Below are positions 52,024 to 61,954 of a stretch of 64,000 nt of DNA, piece after piece; position 1 is the stretch's first letter; each line of letters begins with the position of its first letter. Both the position numbers and the translations under genes were made by a program. The notes below the pieces were generated by a model, which saw only the letters and a list, made by a program, of their open reading frames with translations, searched no databases and was not told where the DNA came from. This DNA is from Photobacterium sp. CCB-ST2H9 (GTDB lineage Bacteria > Pseudomonadota > Gammaproteobacteria > Enterobacterales > Vibrionaceae), in assembly GCF_023151555.2 (NCBI RefSeq), contig NZ_CP100425.1:1240001-1304000 (forward strand), given 5' to 3'.

Positions 52024-52423
52024 GAATCATCCCTCTTCGAAACGCATGTAGCATGTGTATTGGGTAAGACGTCTTTGGTCAGACGTTCTGGAGCAGTGAG
52101 CTGCTTTTTTTTTTGTGACACGTCTGACTCAACTCTAGATGACAGGTGTTGAGTGACATACTGCAATTGACGGGGATTTGAATCGCTTCAAAAAATAGAC
52201 ATTTAGCGTGTCAAAAAGTAAGCAAAGCTAAATTGAGCGATTATTATCGATAGTTACAGGCAGTATTCCATTCTGAAGCGCAACACTTTTCCAAAGCGTC
52301 AGCGTGTCCAAGCTGTAAAGCTAATGCGTCAATTTTGACTGATTGTTTAGGAAGGAAGTATAAAACCTTGAAGTTTGTGGGTGATTGTTCATTTCTTGTA
52401 CCATCCGCAAGAGCAGGGATAGT
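52024..52423. other. 400-base gap between the chemoreceptor and asnS
   Basis: The stretch between the start of the minus-strand receptor (52023) and the asnS terminator shows no supported gene, tRNA or repeat. It should hold the receptor promoter, which I cannot place. Confidence 0.4.
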
Positions 52424-52449
52424 AAAAAGCCCTGCGACAGCAGGGCTTT
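52424..52449 (-). terminator. Rho-independent terminator after asnS
   Basis: On the minus strand AAAGCCCTGC / GCAGGGCTTT is a perfect ten-base stem with a four-base loop, followed by two further T residues and then TACT. It lies 33 bases after the asnS stop. Confidence 0.88.
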
Positions 52450-52481
52450 GAAGAACAGCTGAGCGCTGGAAGGAAAACGGC

Positions 52482-53882
52482 TCAGAAGTTGGCAGAACGT
52501 GGTGTACGCGGGAATGGGATCACGTCACGAACGTTCGCCATACCCGTCACGTAAGACACCAGACGCTCGAATCCCAGACCGAAGCCCGCGTGTGGGACTG
52601 TGCCGTAACGGCGCAGATCGCGGTACCAGTTCATGTCTTCCGGATCGATGTTCATTGCACGCATGCGCTCATCCAGAACATCCAGACGTTCTTCACGCTG
52701 TGCACCACCGATGATTTCACCAATGCCAGGTGCCAGAACATCCATCGCTGCCACAGTGCGGCCGTCTTCGTTCAGGCGCATGTAGAAGGCTTTGATGTCT
52801 TTTGGATAATTTTTCACAATCACCGGTGCATTGAAGTGTTCTTCCGCCAGATAGCGCTCGTGCTCAGAAGACAGGTCGATACCCCACTCAACGTCAAATT
52901 CGAACTCACGGCCGGACGCTTTCAGGATATTGATGGCATCAGTGTAATCTACCTGTGCAAAGTCAGAATCAACAAATTGCTCCAGACGGGTGATGGCTTC
53001 TTTGTTGATGCGCTGTGCGAAGAATTCCAGATCGTCGCGACGCTCTGCCAGTACGGCTTTGAAGACATACTTCAGCATGTCTTCCGCCAGTTTGGCGACG
53101 TCATTCAGATCTGCAAATGCAACTTCCGGTTCAACCATCCAGAACTCGGCCAGGTGACGGCTGGTGTTGGAGTTTTCAGCACGGAACGTCGGACCGAAGG
53201 TGTAAACCTTGCTCAGCGCACAGGCATAAGCTTCGGCGTTCAGCTGTCCGGAGACGGTCAGGAAGGTTTCTTTACCGAAGAAATCTTCGTTGAAATCAAC
53301 TTTGCCTTGCTCGGTGCGAGGCAGGTTTTCCAGATCCAGCGTCGATACGCGGAACATCTCGCCGGCACCTTCTGCGTCAGCAGCAGTGATCAGGGGCGCT
53401 GAAGTCCAGAAGAAACCCTGCTCGTGGTAGAAACGGTGAATCGCCTGAGACAGACAGTTACGCACACGGGCAACCGCACCAATCACGTTGGTACGCGGAC
53501 GCAGGTGTGCCACTTCACGTAAGTATTCGATGGAATGGCGTGTTTTTGCCATTGGGTAAGTATCCGGGTCATCAACCCAGCCCACCACTTTCACAGCCGT
53601 TGCTGCCAGTTCGAAATCCTGGCCCTGTGCCGGAGATTCAACCACCTTACCGGTGACTTCTACTGAACAACCCGTCGTCAGTTTCAGAACTTCTTCCTGG
53701 TAATTATTCAGTTCATTCGGGACCACGGCCTGAATCGGGTCGAAACAAGAGCCGTCATAGATGGCAAGGAAAGAGATTCCGGCTTTGGAATCCCGACGTG
53801 AACGAATCCAACCGCGAACAGTGATTTCACTGTCAACCGCGATTTTACCGCTCAGTACGTCTGAAACAGGCGCGTAAGTCAT
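52482..53882 (-). CDS. asnS: Asparaginyl-tRNA synthetase
   Basis: A 466-residue class IIb aminoacyl-tRNA synthetase. The OB-fold anticodon-binding domain comes first (residues 17-100: [24 protein letters not shown]). Motif 2 is [21 protein letters not shown] near residue 230 and motif 3 is [27 protein letters not shown] near the C-terminus. Length matches E. coli AsnRS. It is cytosolic and essential. Terminator 33 bases after the stop. Confidence 0.97.
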   Translation of the reverse strand: MTYAPVSDVLSGKIAVDSEITVRGWIRSRRDSKAGISFLAIYDGSCFDPIQAVVPNELNNYQEEVLKLTTGCSVEVTGKVVESPAQGQDFELAATAVKVVGWVDDPDTYPMAKTRHSIEYLREVAHLRPRTNVIGAVARVRNCLSQAIHRFYHEQGFFWTSAPLITAADAEGAGEMFRVSTLDLENLPRTEQGKVDFNEDFFGKETFLTVSGQLNAEAYACALSKVYTFGPTFRAENSNTSRHLAEFWMVEPEVAFADLNDVAKLAEDMLKYVFKAVLAERRDDLEFFAQRINKEAITRLEQFVDSDFAQVDYTDAINILKASGREFEFDVEWGIDLSSEHERYLAEEHFNAPVIVKNYPKDIKAFYMRLNEDGRTVAAMDVLAPGIGEIIGGAQREERLDVLDERMRAMNIDPEDMNWYRDLRRYGTVPHAGFGLGFERLVSYVTGMANVRDVIPFPRTPRSANF

Positions 53883-54059
53883 GATGTAATTATTCTCCGT
53901 TGAGGCACGACTGAGTGCTGTGCTTTATTTACAGTCCAAAACAGCAATATTACCTGTCTCGTCTCAGGCATCAAGCCTTGATGCATGTGATGATGGGAAA
54001 TAATCACATTGTGCCGGTTTTTGTGTTGATTTAGTAATCACTGAGTGCCCCAAAATAAG

Positions 54060-54086
54060 TCCGGCAGCCATTGCATGACTGCCGGA
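54060..54086 (-). terminator. Hairpin after the 953-residue lipoprotein gene
   Basis: TCCGGCAG / CTGCCGGA with an 11-base loop, followed on the minus strand by CTTATTTTGG. It is nine bases past the lipoprotein stop. T tail is weak. The upstream gap 53883-54059 shows nothing else. Confidence 0.55.
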
Positions 54087-54094
54087 GCCGGGGG

Positions 54095-56956
54095 TTATGG
54101 TGTCGCCGGCGGTGGTGTGAGATTACACGTTTGTCCGTCGCGGAGCACAGTGCCCGGGAAGGGGCTGCCGGGTTGCGGCGGGTCTGTCGGTTCCTGCACT
54201 GTGACGGCAGGGGCATCCCCGGCGGGGATGAGGGTGACGACATCGCTCCACATTTCCCCCTGTTCGGCGCTCAGGGCCGGGCTGGCACTTTCCCAGCGCA
54301 TGAAGTGATTGAACCCTTTGATGGTCAGAGTTCGACCGTCGGTGTCAGAGACTTTCAGCCATTCCCGGAAATCACCGGTCGGGAATTTTTTCGCGCCGTT
54401 GCTGAATGTGGCATCAATATCAGCCTGTGCCATGGCATTTTCGTAATACAGGGTGCCATCGGCTTCCAGTTTCCACCGAACCGGAATGCTGAAACCACAG
54501 CCGTCACTGTCTCTATAGCTGCCCGTATTGAATCCGGCCTGACTGTCCGCCTGGTTGTTCAGAATCAGATGACGGGACGTGTCGCTGTTGAAGACCAGTG
54601 CTTTTCCGGCCAGCATATTTTGCGTGAAGCGGGGTGTCCGGCTTTCCCAACTGACGACACAGCTGGCCGACTGGCTCTCGTACTCTGTTTTGGTTTTTGC
54701 GGATGACGGCATCTGGGTACTGGTGTTCCAGCCGGAGTCACTGGCCGTACAGGCAGCCAGTGTATTTGGCGCATACTGCTTGGTCATCAGATGGCTGATT
54801 TCTGTTTCATTTGCGCCGCCCATGTCTTTCTGGCTGAAGGTTTTCACGGCCAGGATCGGACGAGTCTCATTCTTTTTGTGTGTCATTGCCCAGAGCTGGT
54901 AGTCGCTGAAGCTGTCCGTGCTGTCTTCAGTCAGGCGCAGGAAGCCATTTTCATTGAGCTGCCACTGCCGGTTGGCCGTGCCGGGCTGAAGTACTGTATT
55001 GAGGTAATATTCCCAGGTGTTGTCGCTTTTAAGGATGACTGCTTCCAGTTCACCCAGGCTGTCTGCTTCGGTTGAGATTTGCACCAGATGCTGATTGACC
55101 ATGGCGTTGACACCATCTGTGGTGAAGCGGTCATCCCCGCCACATTCCGTGACCGCATTGAGGAACTGGTCTTCGGTTGCCGGTGCAGTATCGCCGAATG
55201 TACAGTCGCCGAAAGGCGGTAAGTTCGCGCGTGAGGTAACCGCGTAGATCTGTTCTTTGGCGGCATGGTTGAAACCGGCAAAATGGAAATCATCATCTTT
55301 CAGAATGGCCTCTCCCTGATGGACTGCACCATTGTCGACTACCAGGAATAAGTATGGTGTGTCGAAGGGATAGCGGTTTGCCAGCTGCTGAATGACATCT
55401 GGGACGGCAAACTGGAACATTTGTTTTTCCAGGACGGTGACAGGCGACCATATCCCGGTTTCAACCACCATCCAGCCATCGCCGCCGACATTGACCCAGT
55501 AATTGACGCGATGGGTATTGTTAAAGACAAATTCGAGCACCACATTGTCGGTCAGATGGTAGCCATTCACCTGCTCAAAACTGCCGGCATCTTCAACGGC
55601 AACCATGTCTTCCAGCGTGGTGTAAGGCACAGTCGGGTTCCCTTTGGGCGCTACGGTACAATGGTCTCCGCTGACGTTGGTTTTGCAGAGCAGCATCCGG
55701 GTGGTGTCCGGGCTCCAGGTGAAGTAATACCCCATCGCACCGTCTGAAAAGGCTGCGGTACCCGGCACATAGCGGGTCATGAAGTGATTTTCTTTTGTGG
55801 TCAGAAAATCATGCATGTTTTGCCCGGACAGGGGATAAGAATTGACCCGGATCGTCACGTTGCGGTCATCGCTTTCTTCAAGACCGGCATCGGTGACAAT
55901 TGCGGTGTTGCTGGAAGAAATCAGTACTTTGAAATATTCGTAAAGGTCTTTCCAGCCGGAGCCAGTCAGAATCTGACCCTGGATGGCGTCTTCTTTTTGA
56001 TCGAACTGGACCAGCGGTTGTTCACTGAAATACGTAAAGGCTTCCGTCAGGCTGACATCGCTGTCACTATTTTTTTGCCACTGCCAGTCGACCTGACGCG
56101 TTTCATTGGTTGCTGTGTCCGGGCTGTTGAAGTCCATCATATCGGCTTCAAGTTTACTGCCATTGAGGGAACTCTGACTGTGCAGACGCCAGAAACCAGC
56201 ATTGAAAATTGTCTGGATGGTGTCTTTCTGTGCGGTCATTTCTGTGTACTTACGGGTCATGACCCCTTCCAGAATGTCATTGACCACAGTCAGCGACATC
56301 AGCGTGCTCAGGTTGACACCGTTCAGACCGAGTTTGGGGATCAGCGTGACACTCAGTTCATCGGCCAGCTCATTGATAAAATCACCCGCATTCCGGACGT
56401 CGAGGTTCCCCGGATTGCTGACCGTTTGGCTGAATATTCCCCAGTTACCGTCTTTCACCACCCGTTTCACCAGTGCCTGATAGGCGAGGGTCGTTTTCAG
56501 AGACAGCGCGATTTCAGTATCGGTCAGCGGGGTCAGGAACAAATCTGTTGGCAGGCGATCACCGATGGCAAACTGAGGCGGGCCATCCAGATCAAGCACC
56601 AGAACGCCCTGCAGCAGGAGCGGGCTCTGGACAGTGATGGTGTAATTGCTGTCATCCTGCTGGAAATCCGTAATCTCAGTCTGTCCCATGACTTTGCCCT
56701 GGCTGTTCAGGATCAGCACTGCGAAGTTGTCCTGTAACAATGTGGGCGTCGCCGCATAGGCCTTGCTGATCAGATCCCAGTGGTTTCCTTGCTGAGCGGT
56801 ATTCAGGCCGGCGGGAAGATCAACCGTGACGGTGAAACTGGTTTTGACGGGTGGTAATTCGGCAGGCTTGATGCCAGCCTCGCCGCTGCCACCACCACAC
56901 GCAGAAAGCAGGCCAGCCAATAGCAAGCTCAGGCCAATCATCAGATAGGCGCGCAT
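54095..56956 (-). CDS. Large predicted lipoprotein of unknown function
   Basis: A 953-residue lipoprotein. The signal peptide MRAYLMIGLSLLLAGLL ends in the lipobox LSAC with C20 lipidated, and GGGSGEAG follows. The rest is mainly beta and loop sequence with many Asp, Asn, Thr and several isolated Cys (for example CKTN, CTVAPKGN, CTFGDTAPATEDQ, CAASDS), which may form disulphides. No catalytic motif, VWA or porin signature is seen. The C-terminus is Pro-rich (PPPATP). The start is ATG 56956 because GGGGAAGG precedes it; ATG 57001 would add 15 residues. No family is recognised. Confidence 0.72.
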   Translation of the reverse strand: MRAYLMIGLSLLLAGLLSACGGGSGEAGIKPAELPPVKTSFTVTVDLPAGLNTAQQGNHWDLISKAYAATPTLLQDNFAVLILNSQGKVMGQTEITDFQQDDSNYTITVQSPLLLQGVLVLDLDGPPQFAIGDRLPTDLFLTPLTDTEIALSLKTTLAYQALVKRVVKDGNWGIFSQTVSNPGNLDVRNAGDFINELADELSVTLIPKLGLNGVNLSTLMSLTVVNDILEGVMTRKYTEMTAQKDTIQTIFNAGFWRLHSQSSLNGSKLEADMMDFNSPDTATNETRQVDWQWQKNSDSDVSLTEAFTYFSEQPLVQFDQKEDAIQGQILTGSGWKDLYEYFKVLISSSNTAIVTDAGLEESDDRNVTIRVNSYPLSGQNMHDFLTTKENHFMTRYVPGTAAFSDGAMGYYFTWSPDTTRMLLCKTNVSGDHCTVAPKGNPTVPYTTLEDMVAVEDAGSFEQVNGYHLTDNVVLEFVFNNTHRVNYWVNVGGDGWMVVETGIWSPVTVLEKQMFQFAVPDVIQQLANRYPFDTPYLFLVVDNGAVHQGEAILKDDDFHFAGFNHAAKEQIYAVTSRANLPPFGDCTFGDTAPATEDQFLNAVTECGGDDRFTTDGVNAMVNQHLVQISTEADSLGELEAVILKSDNTWEYYLNTVLQPGTANRQWQLNENGFLRLTEDSTDSFSDYQLWAMTHKKNETRPILAVKTFSQKDMGGANETEISHLMTKQYAPNTLAACTASDSGWNTSTQMPSSAKTKTEYESQSASCVVSWESRTPRFTQNMLAGKALVFNSDTSRHLILNNQADSQAGFNTGSYRDSDGCGFSIPVRWKLEADGTLYYENAMAQADIDATFSNGAKKFPTGDFREWLKVSDTDGRTLTIKGFNHFMRWESASPALSAEQGEMWSDVVTLIPAGDAPAVTVQEPTDPPQPGSPFPGTVLRDGQTCNLTPPPATP

Positions 56957-57073
56957 AATCCTTCCCCTGAACGATAAATGCTGTATTTTTTGACCAAACA
57001 TGGTGTGCGTTTGGTTTCGTGTTTGGGGTGAGTATAGGTAAGGCGGAAGTGGGTGGTTGTTAAACCAGACAGG

Positions 57074-57115
57074 CTGTCTCAGCCCTTGAGACAGCGTCTG
57101 AGAATTGAGACAGCG
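57074..57115. promoter_or_regulatory. CTGTCTCA repeat cluster upstream of the lipoprotein
   Basis: CTGTCTCA / TGAGACAG at 57074-57094 is a perfect inverted repeat with a five-base loop, and TTGAGACAGCG is repeated at 57086-57096 and 57105-57115, 19 bases apart. The block lies 118-160 bases before the lipoprotein start and 31 bases past the queE stop on the minus strand. It could be an operator for the lipoprotein gene or an RNA hairpin after queE. Confidence 0.45.
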
Positions 57116-57145
57116 ATTCGGGGGAACCGGGTGATGCCTGAAAAA

Positions 57146-57814
57146 TCAGGCAATCGACAGATATTTGTGTGTCTGAATCGACAGGCGCCAGTTTCGTGCA
57201 ATACAGGTCTGAATGCACAACTCAGTGGCTCGGGGTTTCTGGCTGATCGGTTGCAGCGCAATCGTGACATCTTCTTTCAGACTGACGCCTGCCAGTAGCG
57301 CATCAAGCTGGTCTATATCTTTTTGGGTACCGACCGGATGTTTGATTTCATTGGCACGTTCGAGTGCTGACACAAGGACCGGCAGTTTCCCTTTCATATT
57401 GATCTTCGGTGAAACGGTGACCCAGGTTGCCTCAGTGGCGAGAACATCATAGGTGCCGCTGGTTTCAATCTGACAGCGGAATCCATGGTCTTCCAGGGCT
57501 TCAGTTAATGGGCGCAGGTCGTACAGGCAAGGTTCTCCGCCGGTGATCACCACATGCCGGGCGGTGTAGCCCTGATCTTTGAGGACCTGCACAATGCCGC
57601 CGGCATCCAGTGCGGTCCAGGTCGGCGCGTCTTCTTTTTTAGCGATCATGGTCTGCACGTTCACTTCGTCCTGAGGCTCGGCACTCCAGGTCTGCTTGGT
57701 ATCACACCAGGCACAGCCAACCGGGCAGACCTGTAAACGGACAAAAATGGCCGGCACACCAGTGAAAACACCTTCTCCCTGAATGGTTTCAAAGATTTCA
57801 TTGATTTTGTACAC
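57146..57814 (-). CDS. queE: 7-carboxy-7-deazaguanine synthase
   Basis: A 222-residue radical SAM enzyme of queuosine synthesis that turns 6-carboxytetrahydropterin into 7-carboxy-7-deazaguanine. The SAM cluster is C30-x3-C34-x2-C37 in QVCPVGCAWCDTKQTW. TGGEPCLYDL near residue 91 is the GGE SAM-contact motif, and YKINEIFETIQGEG starts the protein. Length matches E. coli QueE. A GCCTGA/TCAGGC hairpin overlaps its stop codon. Other que genes are not in the window. No preQ1 riboswitch was seen upstream. Confidence 0.93.
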   Translation of the reverse strand: MYKINEIFETIQGEGVFTGVPAIFVRLQVCPVGCAWCDTKQTWSAEPQDEVNVQTMIAKKEDAPTWTALDAGGIVQVLKDQGYTARHVVITGGEPCLYDLRPLTEALEDHGFRCQIETSGTYDVLATEATWVTVSPKINMKGKLPVLVSALERANEIKHPVGTQKDIDQLDALLAGVSLKEDVTIALQPISQKPRATELCIQTCIARNWRLSIQTHKYLSIA

Positions 57815-58089
57815 GACGACCTCAAAACATCTGACTAATTAACGTGAAAACGGGCAGTTTCAGGTACCCTGAACGCTGAAGGGCGCGTATTATGTCAGAA
57901 CCTGAACGGATTGTCTCCATTCCCATTGTATTTGAAGCAGCACAGTGACAACGGCAGAGATGGGCTGAAAAGGTATACGTTTGTCGTGACTGGGCTCACG
58001 CCCTTGGCATAAGTCGCTTCACAATTAGTTCGCACTGTAAAAAAATTCCATACTCTTCATACCTATATATTGTCAGAGGAAGTCCGCGC

Positions 58090-59307
58090 ATGTATGTCGC
58101 TCAGCCCGGTCACATCGATCACATCAAAAGAAATAATGCCGGCAGCGTCTACAAACTCATCGATCAGTACGGCCCGATTTCCCGGATAGAACTGTCGAAG
58201 AAAAGTCAGTTGGCGCCCGCCAGTATCACCAAAATTACCCGTGAGCTGTTTGATGGCCACCTGATCAAAGAAGCTGAAATTCTGGAATCCGGCAGCAGGG
58301 GGCGCCCGGCAATCGGTCTGGTGCCGGATAATGATGGCTGGCAGTTTCTGGGCATCCGGTTGGGGCGCGGTTATCTGACGATAGCTCTGCATGAGCAGGG
58401 CGGCGATATCCTGTTCGAAGAGAGACAGGACATCGCGGAGCTGAAGCAGGATGATGTCCTGAATAAGCTGCTGTCTGAGATTGATTCATTCTTTGCCCGG
58501 CATGCCAAGTTACTGGATCGGATCACCGCCATTGCTGTTTCTCTGCCGGGGCTGGTGAATTCGGAAAAAGGACTGGTGTTGCAGATGCCTCATTACGAGG
58601 TAAAAGACCTGCCGCTGGGACCTGCCATTCATGAAGCCACGGGACTGCCGGTCTTCATCGGTAATGACACCCGTTCCTGGGCATTGGCGGAGCAGTTATT
58701 TGGCAATGCGAATGATGTGGCAAACTCGATTCTGATTTCAGTACATCACGGCGTCGGGGCAGGCATTATCCTTGATAATCAGGTGCTTCAGGGCCGGATC
58801 GGTAATATTGGTGAGCTTGGTCATATCCAGATTAAACCGGATGGATTGCCTTGCCATTGCGGGAATAAAGGATGTCTGGAAACCGTCGCCAGTTTGCAGG
58901 CGGTGAGAGATCAGGTTAAAACCGGGTTAACGCTGGGTGAAGCTTCTGTGCTCTATGGGCAGGCGCTGACCATCGAAAATATCTGTGAGGCGGCAGTGCA
59001 GGGGGATCCGCTGGCGTTCCGGGTCATCACCGAACTGGGTTTCAACCTTGGCCGGGCAATTGCCATTATGGTGAACTTGTTTAATCCGGAGAAGATCCTG
59101 ATTGGCGGAGAGTTCAATCAGGCGAAAAGTGTTCTGTATCCGGCGATTATGGAATGTGTGAAGAGTCAGTCCCTGCCGGTTTATAACCAGGATCTGCGGA
59201 TTGAAGAAACCAGTTTTTACACCCAGGCCACCATGCCGGCTGCGGCTCTGGTGAAGCAGGCAATGTATGACGGACATCTGTTACTGAAACTGATCGAGGA
59301 AGGATAA
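58090..59307 (+). CDS. mlc: ROK-family repressor Mlc
   Basis: A 405-residue transcriptional repressor of sugar phosphotransferase and other genes. The N-terminal winged helix (QPGHIDHIKRNNAGSVYKLID, then ASITKITRELF) is very close to E. coli Mlc. The ROK domain contains the zinc site CHCGNKGCLETVAS near residue 258-272 and the SVHHGVGAGIILD block near 220. In E. coli the unphosphorylated glucose permease EIIBC binds Mlc and releases it from DNA. ATG at 58090 follows AGAGGAAG. A terminator ends the gene. Confidence 0.93.
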   Translation: MYVAQPGHIDHIKRNNAGSVYKLIDQYGPISRIELSKKSQLAPASITKITRELFDGHLIKEAEILESGSRGRPAIGLVPDNDGWQFLGIRLGRGYLTIALHEQGGDILFEERQDIAELKQDDVLNKLLSEIDSFFARHAKLLDRITAIAVSLPGLVNSEKGLVLQMPHYEVKDLPLGPAIHEATGLPVFIGNDTRSWALAEQLFGNANDVANSILISVHHGVGAGIILDNQVLQGRIGNIGELGHIQIKPDGLPCHCGNKGCLETVASLQAVRDQVKTGLTLGEASVLYGQALTIENICEAAVQGDPLAFRVITELGFNLGRAIAIMVNLFNPEKILIGGEFNQAKSVLYPAIMECVKSQSLPVYNQDLRIEETSFYTQATMPAAALVKQAMYDGHLLLKLIEEG

Positions 59308-59332
59308 ACTTTTCCTGACGCGAATCATGCAG

Positions 59333-59373
59333 CGCAGCCACTGCTTATTTCGATAGCGATGGCTGCGTTTTTT
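59333..59373 (+). terminator. Rho-independent terminator after mlc
   Basis: CGCAGCCA / TGGCTGCG, with a 19-base loop, followed by six T residues, 26 bases after the mlc stop. Confidence 0.8.
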
Positions 59374-59423
59374 ATTGGGTTCAGCCAGACTTAGAGAAGG
59401 AACATGGCTTGGAGGTCAAAGAC

Positions 59424-59783
59424 ATGAAACGGATTCGGGTTTTTTATGACGGTTCCTGCCCAAGCTGTGTGCGGGATCGGGCATGGTATGAATCCTGGCT
59501 CAGCCGTCATCCGGAACTGGTGGAGTGGTATGATATCACCGGCCAGGATGAAGCGCTGAAAGCGCTGGGCATATCTCCGGAAAAAGCGTTACGGGAATTG
59601 CATGTACAGGATCAGCAGGGGATTGTTCACCGGGAAATGGATGCCTACATGCTGTTACTGAATCAGGTATGGTGGCTCCGGCCGGTTGCATTTCTGATGG
59701 GACTGCCGGGGATCCGTCATCTGTTATCGGCTTTCTATCGTCGTATGGTCGATCAGCGACTGGCCCGTGAGGGCCGTGGCTGA
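59424..59783 (+). CDS. DCC-family protein (DUF393)
   Basis: A 119-residue protein of the thiol-disulphide oxidoreductase DCC family. The signature is YDGSCPSCVRDRAW at residues 8-21, with the CPSC Cys pair. The remainder is helical with a Trp/Arg-rich segment near the end (VWWLRPVAFLMGLPGIRHLL). GGAGGT lies seven bases before the ATG at 59424, so the upstream TTG at 59409 is not the start. Natural substrates are unknown. It converges with the LON-domain gene, six bases apart. Confidence 0.85.
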   Translation: MKRIRVFYDGSCPSCVRDRAWYESWLSRHPELVEWYDITGQDEALKALGISPEKALRELHVQDQQGIVHREMDAYMLLLNQVWWLRPVAFLMGLPGIRHLLSAFYRRMVDQRLAREGRG

Positions 59784-59788
59784 AATCG

Positions 59789-60358
59789 TCAGAGATCTTC
59801 GTGTCTGAGTTCTTCGTCGATGACATTATGCAGGAATGACAAAGCCGCACGGTGATCATTCCGGCTCATAAACCATTGCTTTTGGTTGGTTTCCAGGGGC
59901 AGAATTTCCAGCCAGCGCTGGCAGACCCAGGCCATGTTGGCGAAATCCGGATCCGGGTAGTTCTCCGCATAGTCCGGATATTCCTCAAACAGGGCTTCCA
60001 GGCTGTTGGCGATGTGGCGATCAATAAAACGTGCGCTGCTGGGGGCCCAGTTTTTGATCAAGCTGACTTCGCCAAATCTCAGGCCGTCTTTTTCCTGCCA
60101 GTGATTGTTAATCACGAATTTCTCTACCCCTTTTATGGTGATGCCGAGCAACCCGTCAGGTAATTGTTCGAAATCGGTGATTTCGACCCGCGTTCCGAAA
60201 TGGCAAAGTGAATCACCATCTTTCATGCACAGGCCGAAACCATTTCCTGAGGACATCGCAAGCGTCACTAACCGGGTGTAGCGAGGTTCGAAAATCCGCA
60301 GCTTACTGACACCTCCCGGTAATACATAAAGCCGGAGCGGGAAAAGGGGTAACTGCAT
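59789..60358 (-). CDS. LON peptidase N-terminal (substrate-binding) domain protein
   Basis: A 189-residue protein made of a LON N-terminal domain without ATPase or protease part. Seen: LPLFPLRLYVLPGGVSKLRIFEPRY at the N-terminus (in parts, the family signature PLFPL...VLPGG), GFGLCMKDGD near 41 and GLLGITIKG near 68. Such stand-alone proteins are common in proteobacteria, with unknown role, possibly in folding or degradation control. The stop is six bases from the DCC gene stop. Confidence 0.85.
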   Translation of the reverse strand: MQLPLFPLRLYVLPGGVSKLRIFEPRYTRLVTLAMSSGNGFGLCMKDGDSLCHFGTRVEITDFEQLPDGLLGITIKGVEKFVINNHWQEKDGLRFGEVSLIKNWAPSSARFIDRHIANSLEALFEEYPDYAENYPDPDFANMAWVCQRWLEILPLETNQKQWFMSRNDHRAALSFLHNVIDEELRHEDL

Positions 60359-60503
60359 AATACTTAGCCTTTATGACGTCAACTTTGATAGGGCTGTCTG
60401 TCTTTCTGGACGAGATGTCTTCAGAATTACGGGTTTCAGCCCTGATTTGGCTCTTTTTATGAGTATATCTGTTCAAAGGTGATGCCTTGTCTGTTTTTCG
60501 ATA

Positions 60504-61817
60504 TTACTGCAGCGATTGCAAAATAGCGAAAACCAGTTTCTCAAGCTGCTGATTATCAATTACAAAAGGCGGCATGATGTAGATAAGTCTGCCAAACGGG
60601 CGAATCCAGACACCATTGTCTACAAAACTTTTCTGAATCCGGACCATATCCACCGGCTCATATAATTCAACGACACCGATGGCGCCCAGCCAGCGGACGG
60701 CTTTGACTTTCTCAGACTGGCCGACCCGGGGCAGTAATTGCGACAGCTGTTGTTCAATTCCGCTGACCTGATGCTGCCAGTCACCCGTTTCGAGCAAAGA
60801 CAGGCTGGCGTTGGCAACGGCGCAGGCCAGCGGATTGCCCATGAAGGTCGGGCCATGCATAAAGCAACCGGCTTCACCGCTGCACACCGTATCTGCAACC
60901 TGCTTGGTGGTTAGTGTTGCCGCCAGTGTCATGTAACCGCCGGTCAGAGCCTTCCCGACACACATAATGTCCGGGCTGATCCCGGCATGTTCGCAAGCAA
61001 AGAGCTTTCCGGTACGGCCAAAGCCAGTCGCGATTTCGTCGACAATCAGTAAGACACCGAAGTCATCACACAACTCGCGGACACGGCGCAGATAAGTCGG
61101 GTGATAAATACGCATCCCTCCGGCGCCCTGAACGACAGGTTCCAGAATGATTGCGGCAATATCCTGATGATGTGCTTCGAGTTTAGCGGTTAAGTCGGAG
61201 ATATCGTTTTCGTTCCATGCCTCATGGAAACCCGTTTCGGGTGATTCGGCAAAAATGTGCTCCGGCAGGAAACCTTTATAAAGGCTGTGCATTGAATTAT
61301 CCGGATCGGTCACCGACATCGCCGCGAAGGTATCTCCGTGATAGCCGTGTTTCAGGGTGAGGAATTTTGCCCGGCGCTCACCTTTGGCGTGCCAGTACTG
61401 CAGGGCCATTTTCAGGGCGACTTCCACAGAAACAGAACCGGAATCGGCCAGAAAGACCTGCTGCAACGGCGCCGGTGACAGTTCGACCAGTTTCCGGCAC
61501 AGCTCAACCGCAGGCTGATGCGTGATGCCGCCGAACATGACATGCGACATCTTGTCGAGCTGATCTTTGGCGGCCTGATTCAGGACCGGGTGATTGTAAC
61601 CGTGAATTGCTGCCCACCAGGAAGACATACCGTCAATGAGCTGGCGGCCGTCTTCCAGATACAAATGGACGCCTTCCGCGTGGCTGACCGGATAGCAGGG
61701 CAAAGGGTTCAGGGTGGAGGTGTAGGGATGCCAGACATGCTGGCGATCGTACTCAAGATCCGTCTCCGAAGCTGAAAACTGGTTGGAGGTGTTTTGTTTT
61801 GTGTTGATATTTTGCAC
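60504..61817 (-). CDS. bioA: Adenosylmethionine-8-amino-7-oxononanoate transaminase
   Basis: A 437-residue PLP enzyme of biotin synthesis that converts KAPA to DAPA using S-adenosylmethionine as amino donor. Seen: WHPYTS near residue 27, GMSSWWAAIHGYNHP near 62, DSGSVSVEVALKMALQYWHAKG near 120, DEIATGFGRTGKLFACEHAG near 245 and GKALTGGYMTLAAT with the PLP Lys near 278. GTG at 61817 is chosen as start because AAGG is nine bases before it and the N-terminus then has normal length (E. coli 429); the longer ORF to 62012 would run into the divergent bioB. Its ribosome site lies inside the BirA operator. Confidence 0.93.
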   Translation of the reverse strand: MQNINTKQNTSNQFSASETDLEYDRQHVWHPYTSTLNPLPCYPVSHAEGVHLYLEDGRQLIDGMSSWWAAIHGYNHPVLNQAAKDQLDKMSHVMFGGITHQPAVELCRKLVELSPAPLQQVFLADSGSVSVEVALKMALQYWHAKGERRAKFLTLKHGYHGDTFAAMSVTDPDNSMHSLYKGFLPEHIFAESPETGFHEAWNENDISDLTAKLEAHHQDIAAIILEPVVQGAGGMRIYHPTYLRRVRELCDDFGVLLIVDEIATGFGRTGKLFACEHAGISPDIMCVGKALTGGYMTLAATLTTKQVADTVCSGEAGCFMHGPTFMGNPLACAVANASLSLLETGDWQHQVSGIEQQLSQLLPRVGQSEKVKAVRWLGAIGVVELYEPVDMVRIQKSFVDNGVWIRPFGRLIYIMPPFVIDNQQLEKLVFAILQSLQ

Positions 61818-61820
61818 AGA

Positions 61821-61851
61821 TGTAAACCTTGTGTTTTCTTTATGGTTGACA
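61821..61851. promoter_or_regulatory. BirA operator in the bioA/bioB divergon
   Basis: TGTAAACC at 61821-61828 and GGTTGACA at 61844-61851, with a 15-base spacer, match the known BirA dyad (TTGTAAACC-N15/16-GGTTTACAA) except for one base (G for T). It overlaps the bioA ribosome site and lies between the divergent bioA and bioB genes. BirA loaded with biotinyl-AMP represses both here in related bacteria. Confidence 0.88.
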
Positions 61852-61954
61852 GTGTACTTGCTCAAAGTAGACTTGCAAACATTGAAACCCGTTGAATCCG
61901 TGCGGTTATCACTGCAATTCTCCGGGCCATAAGAACAACGAAAGAGGTTTACAC

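Noticed and set aside
57136..57151. GCCTGA / TCAGGC hairpin at the queE stop
   Set aside because: Six-base stem overlapping the stop codon with no T tail; too weak to list separately.
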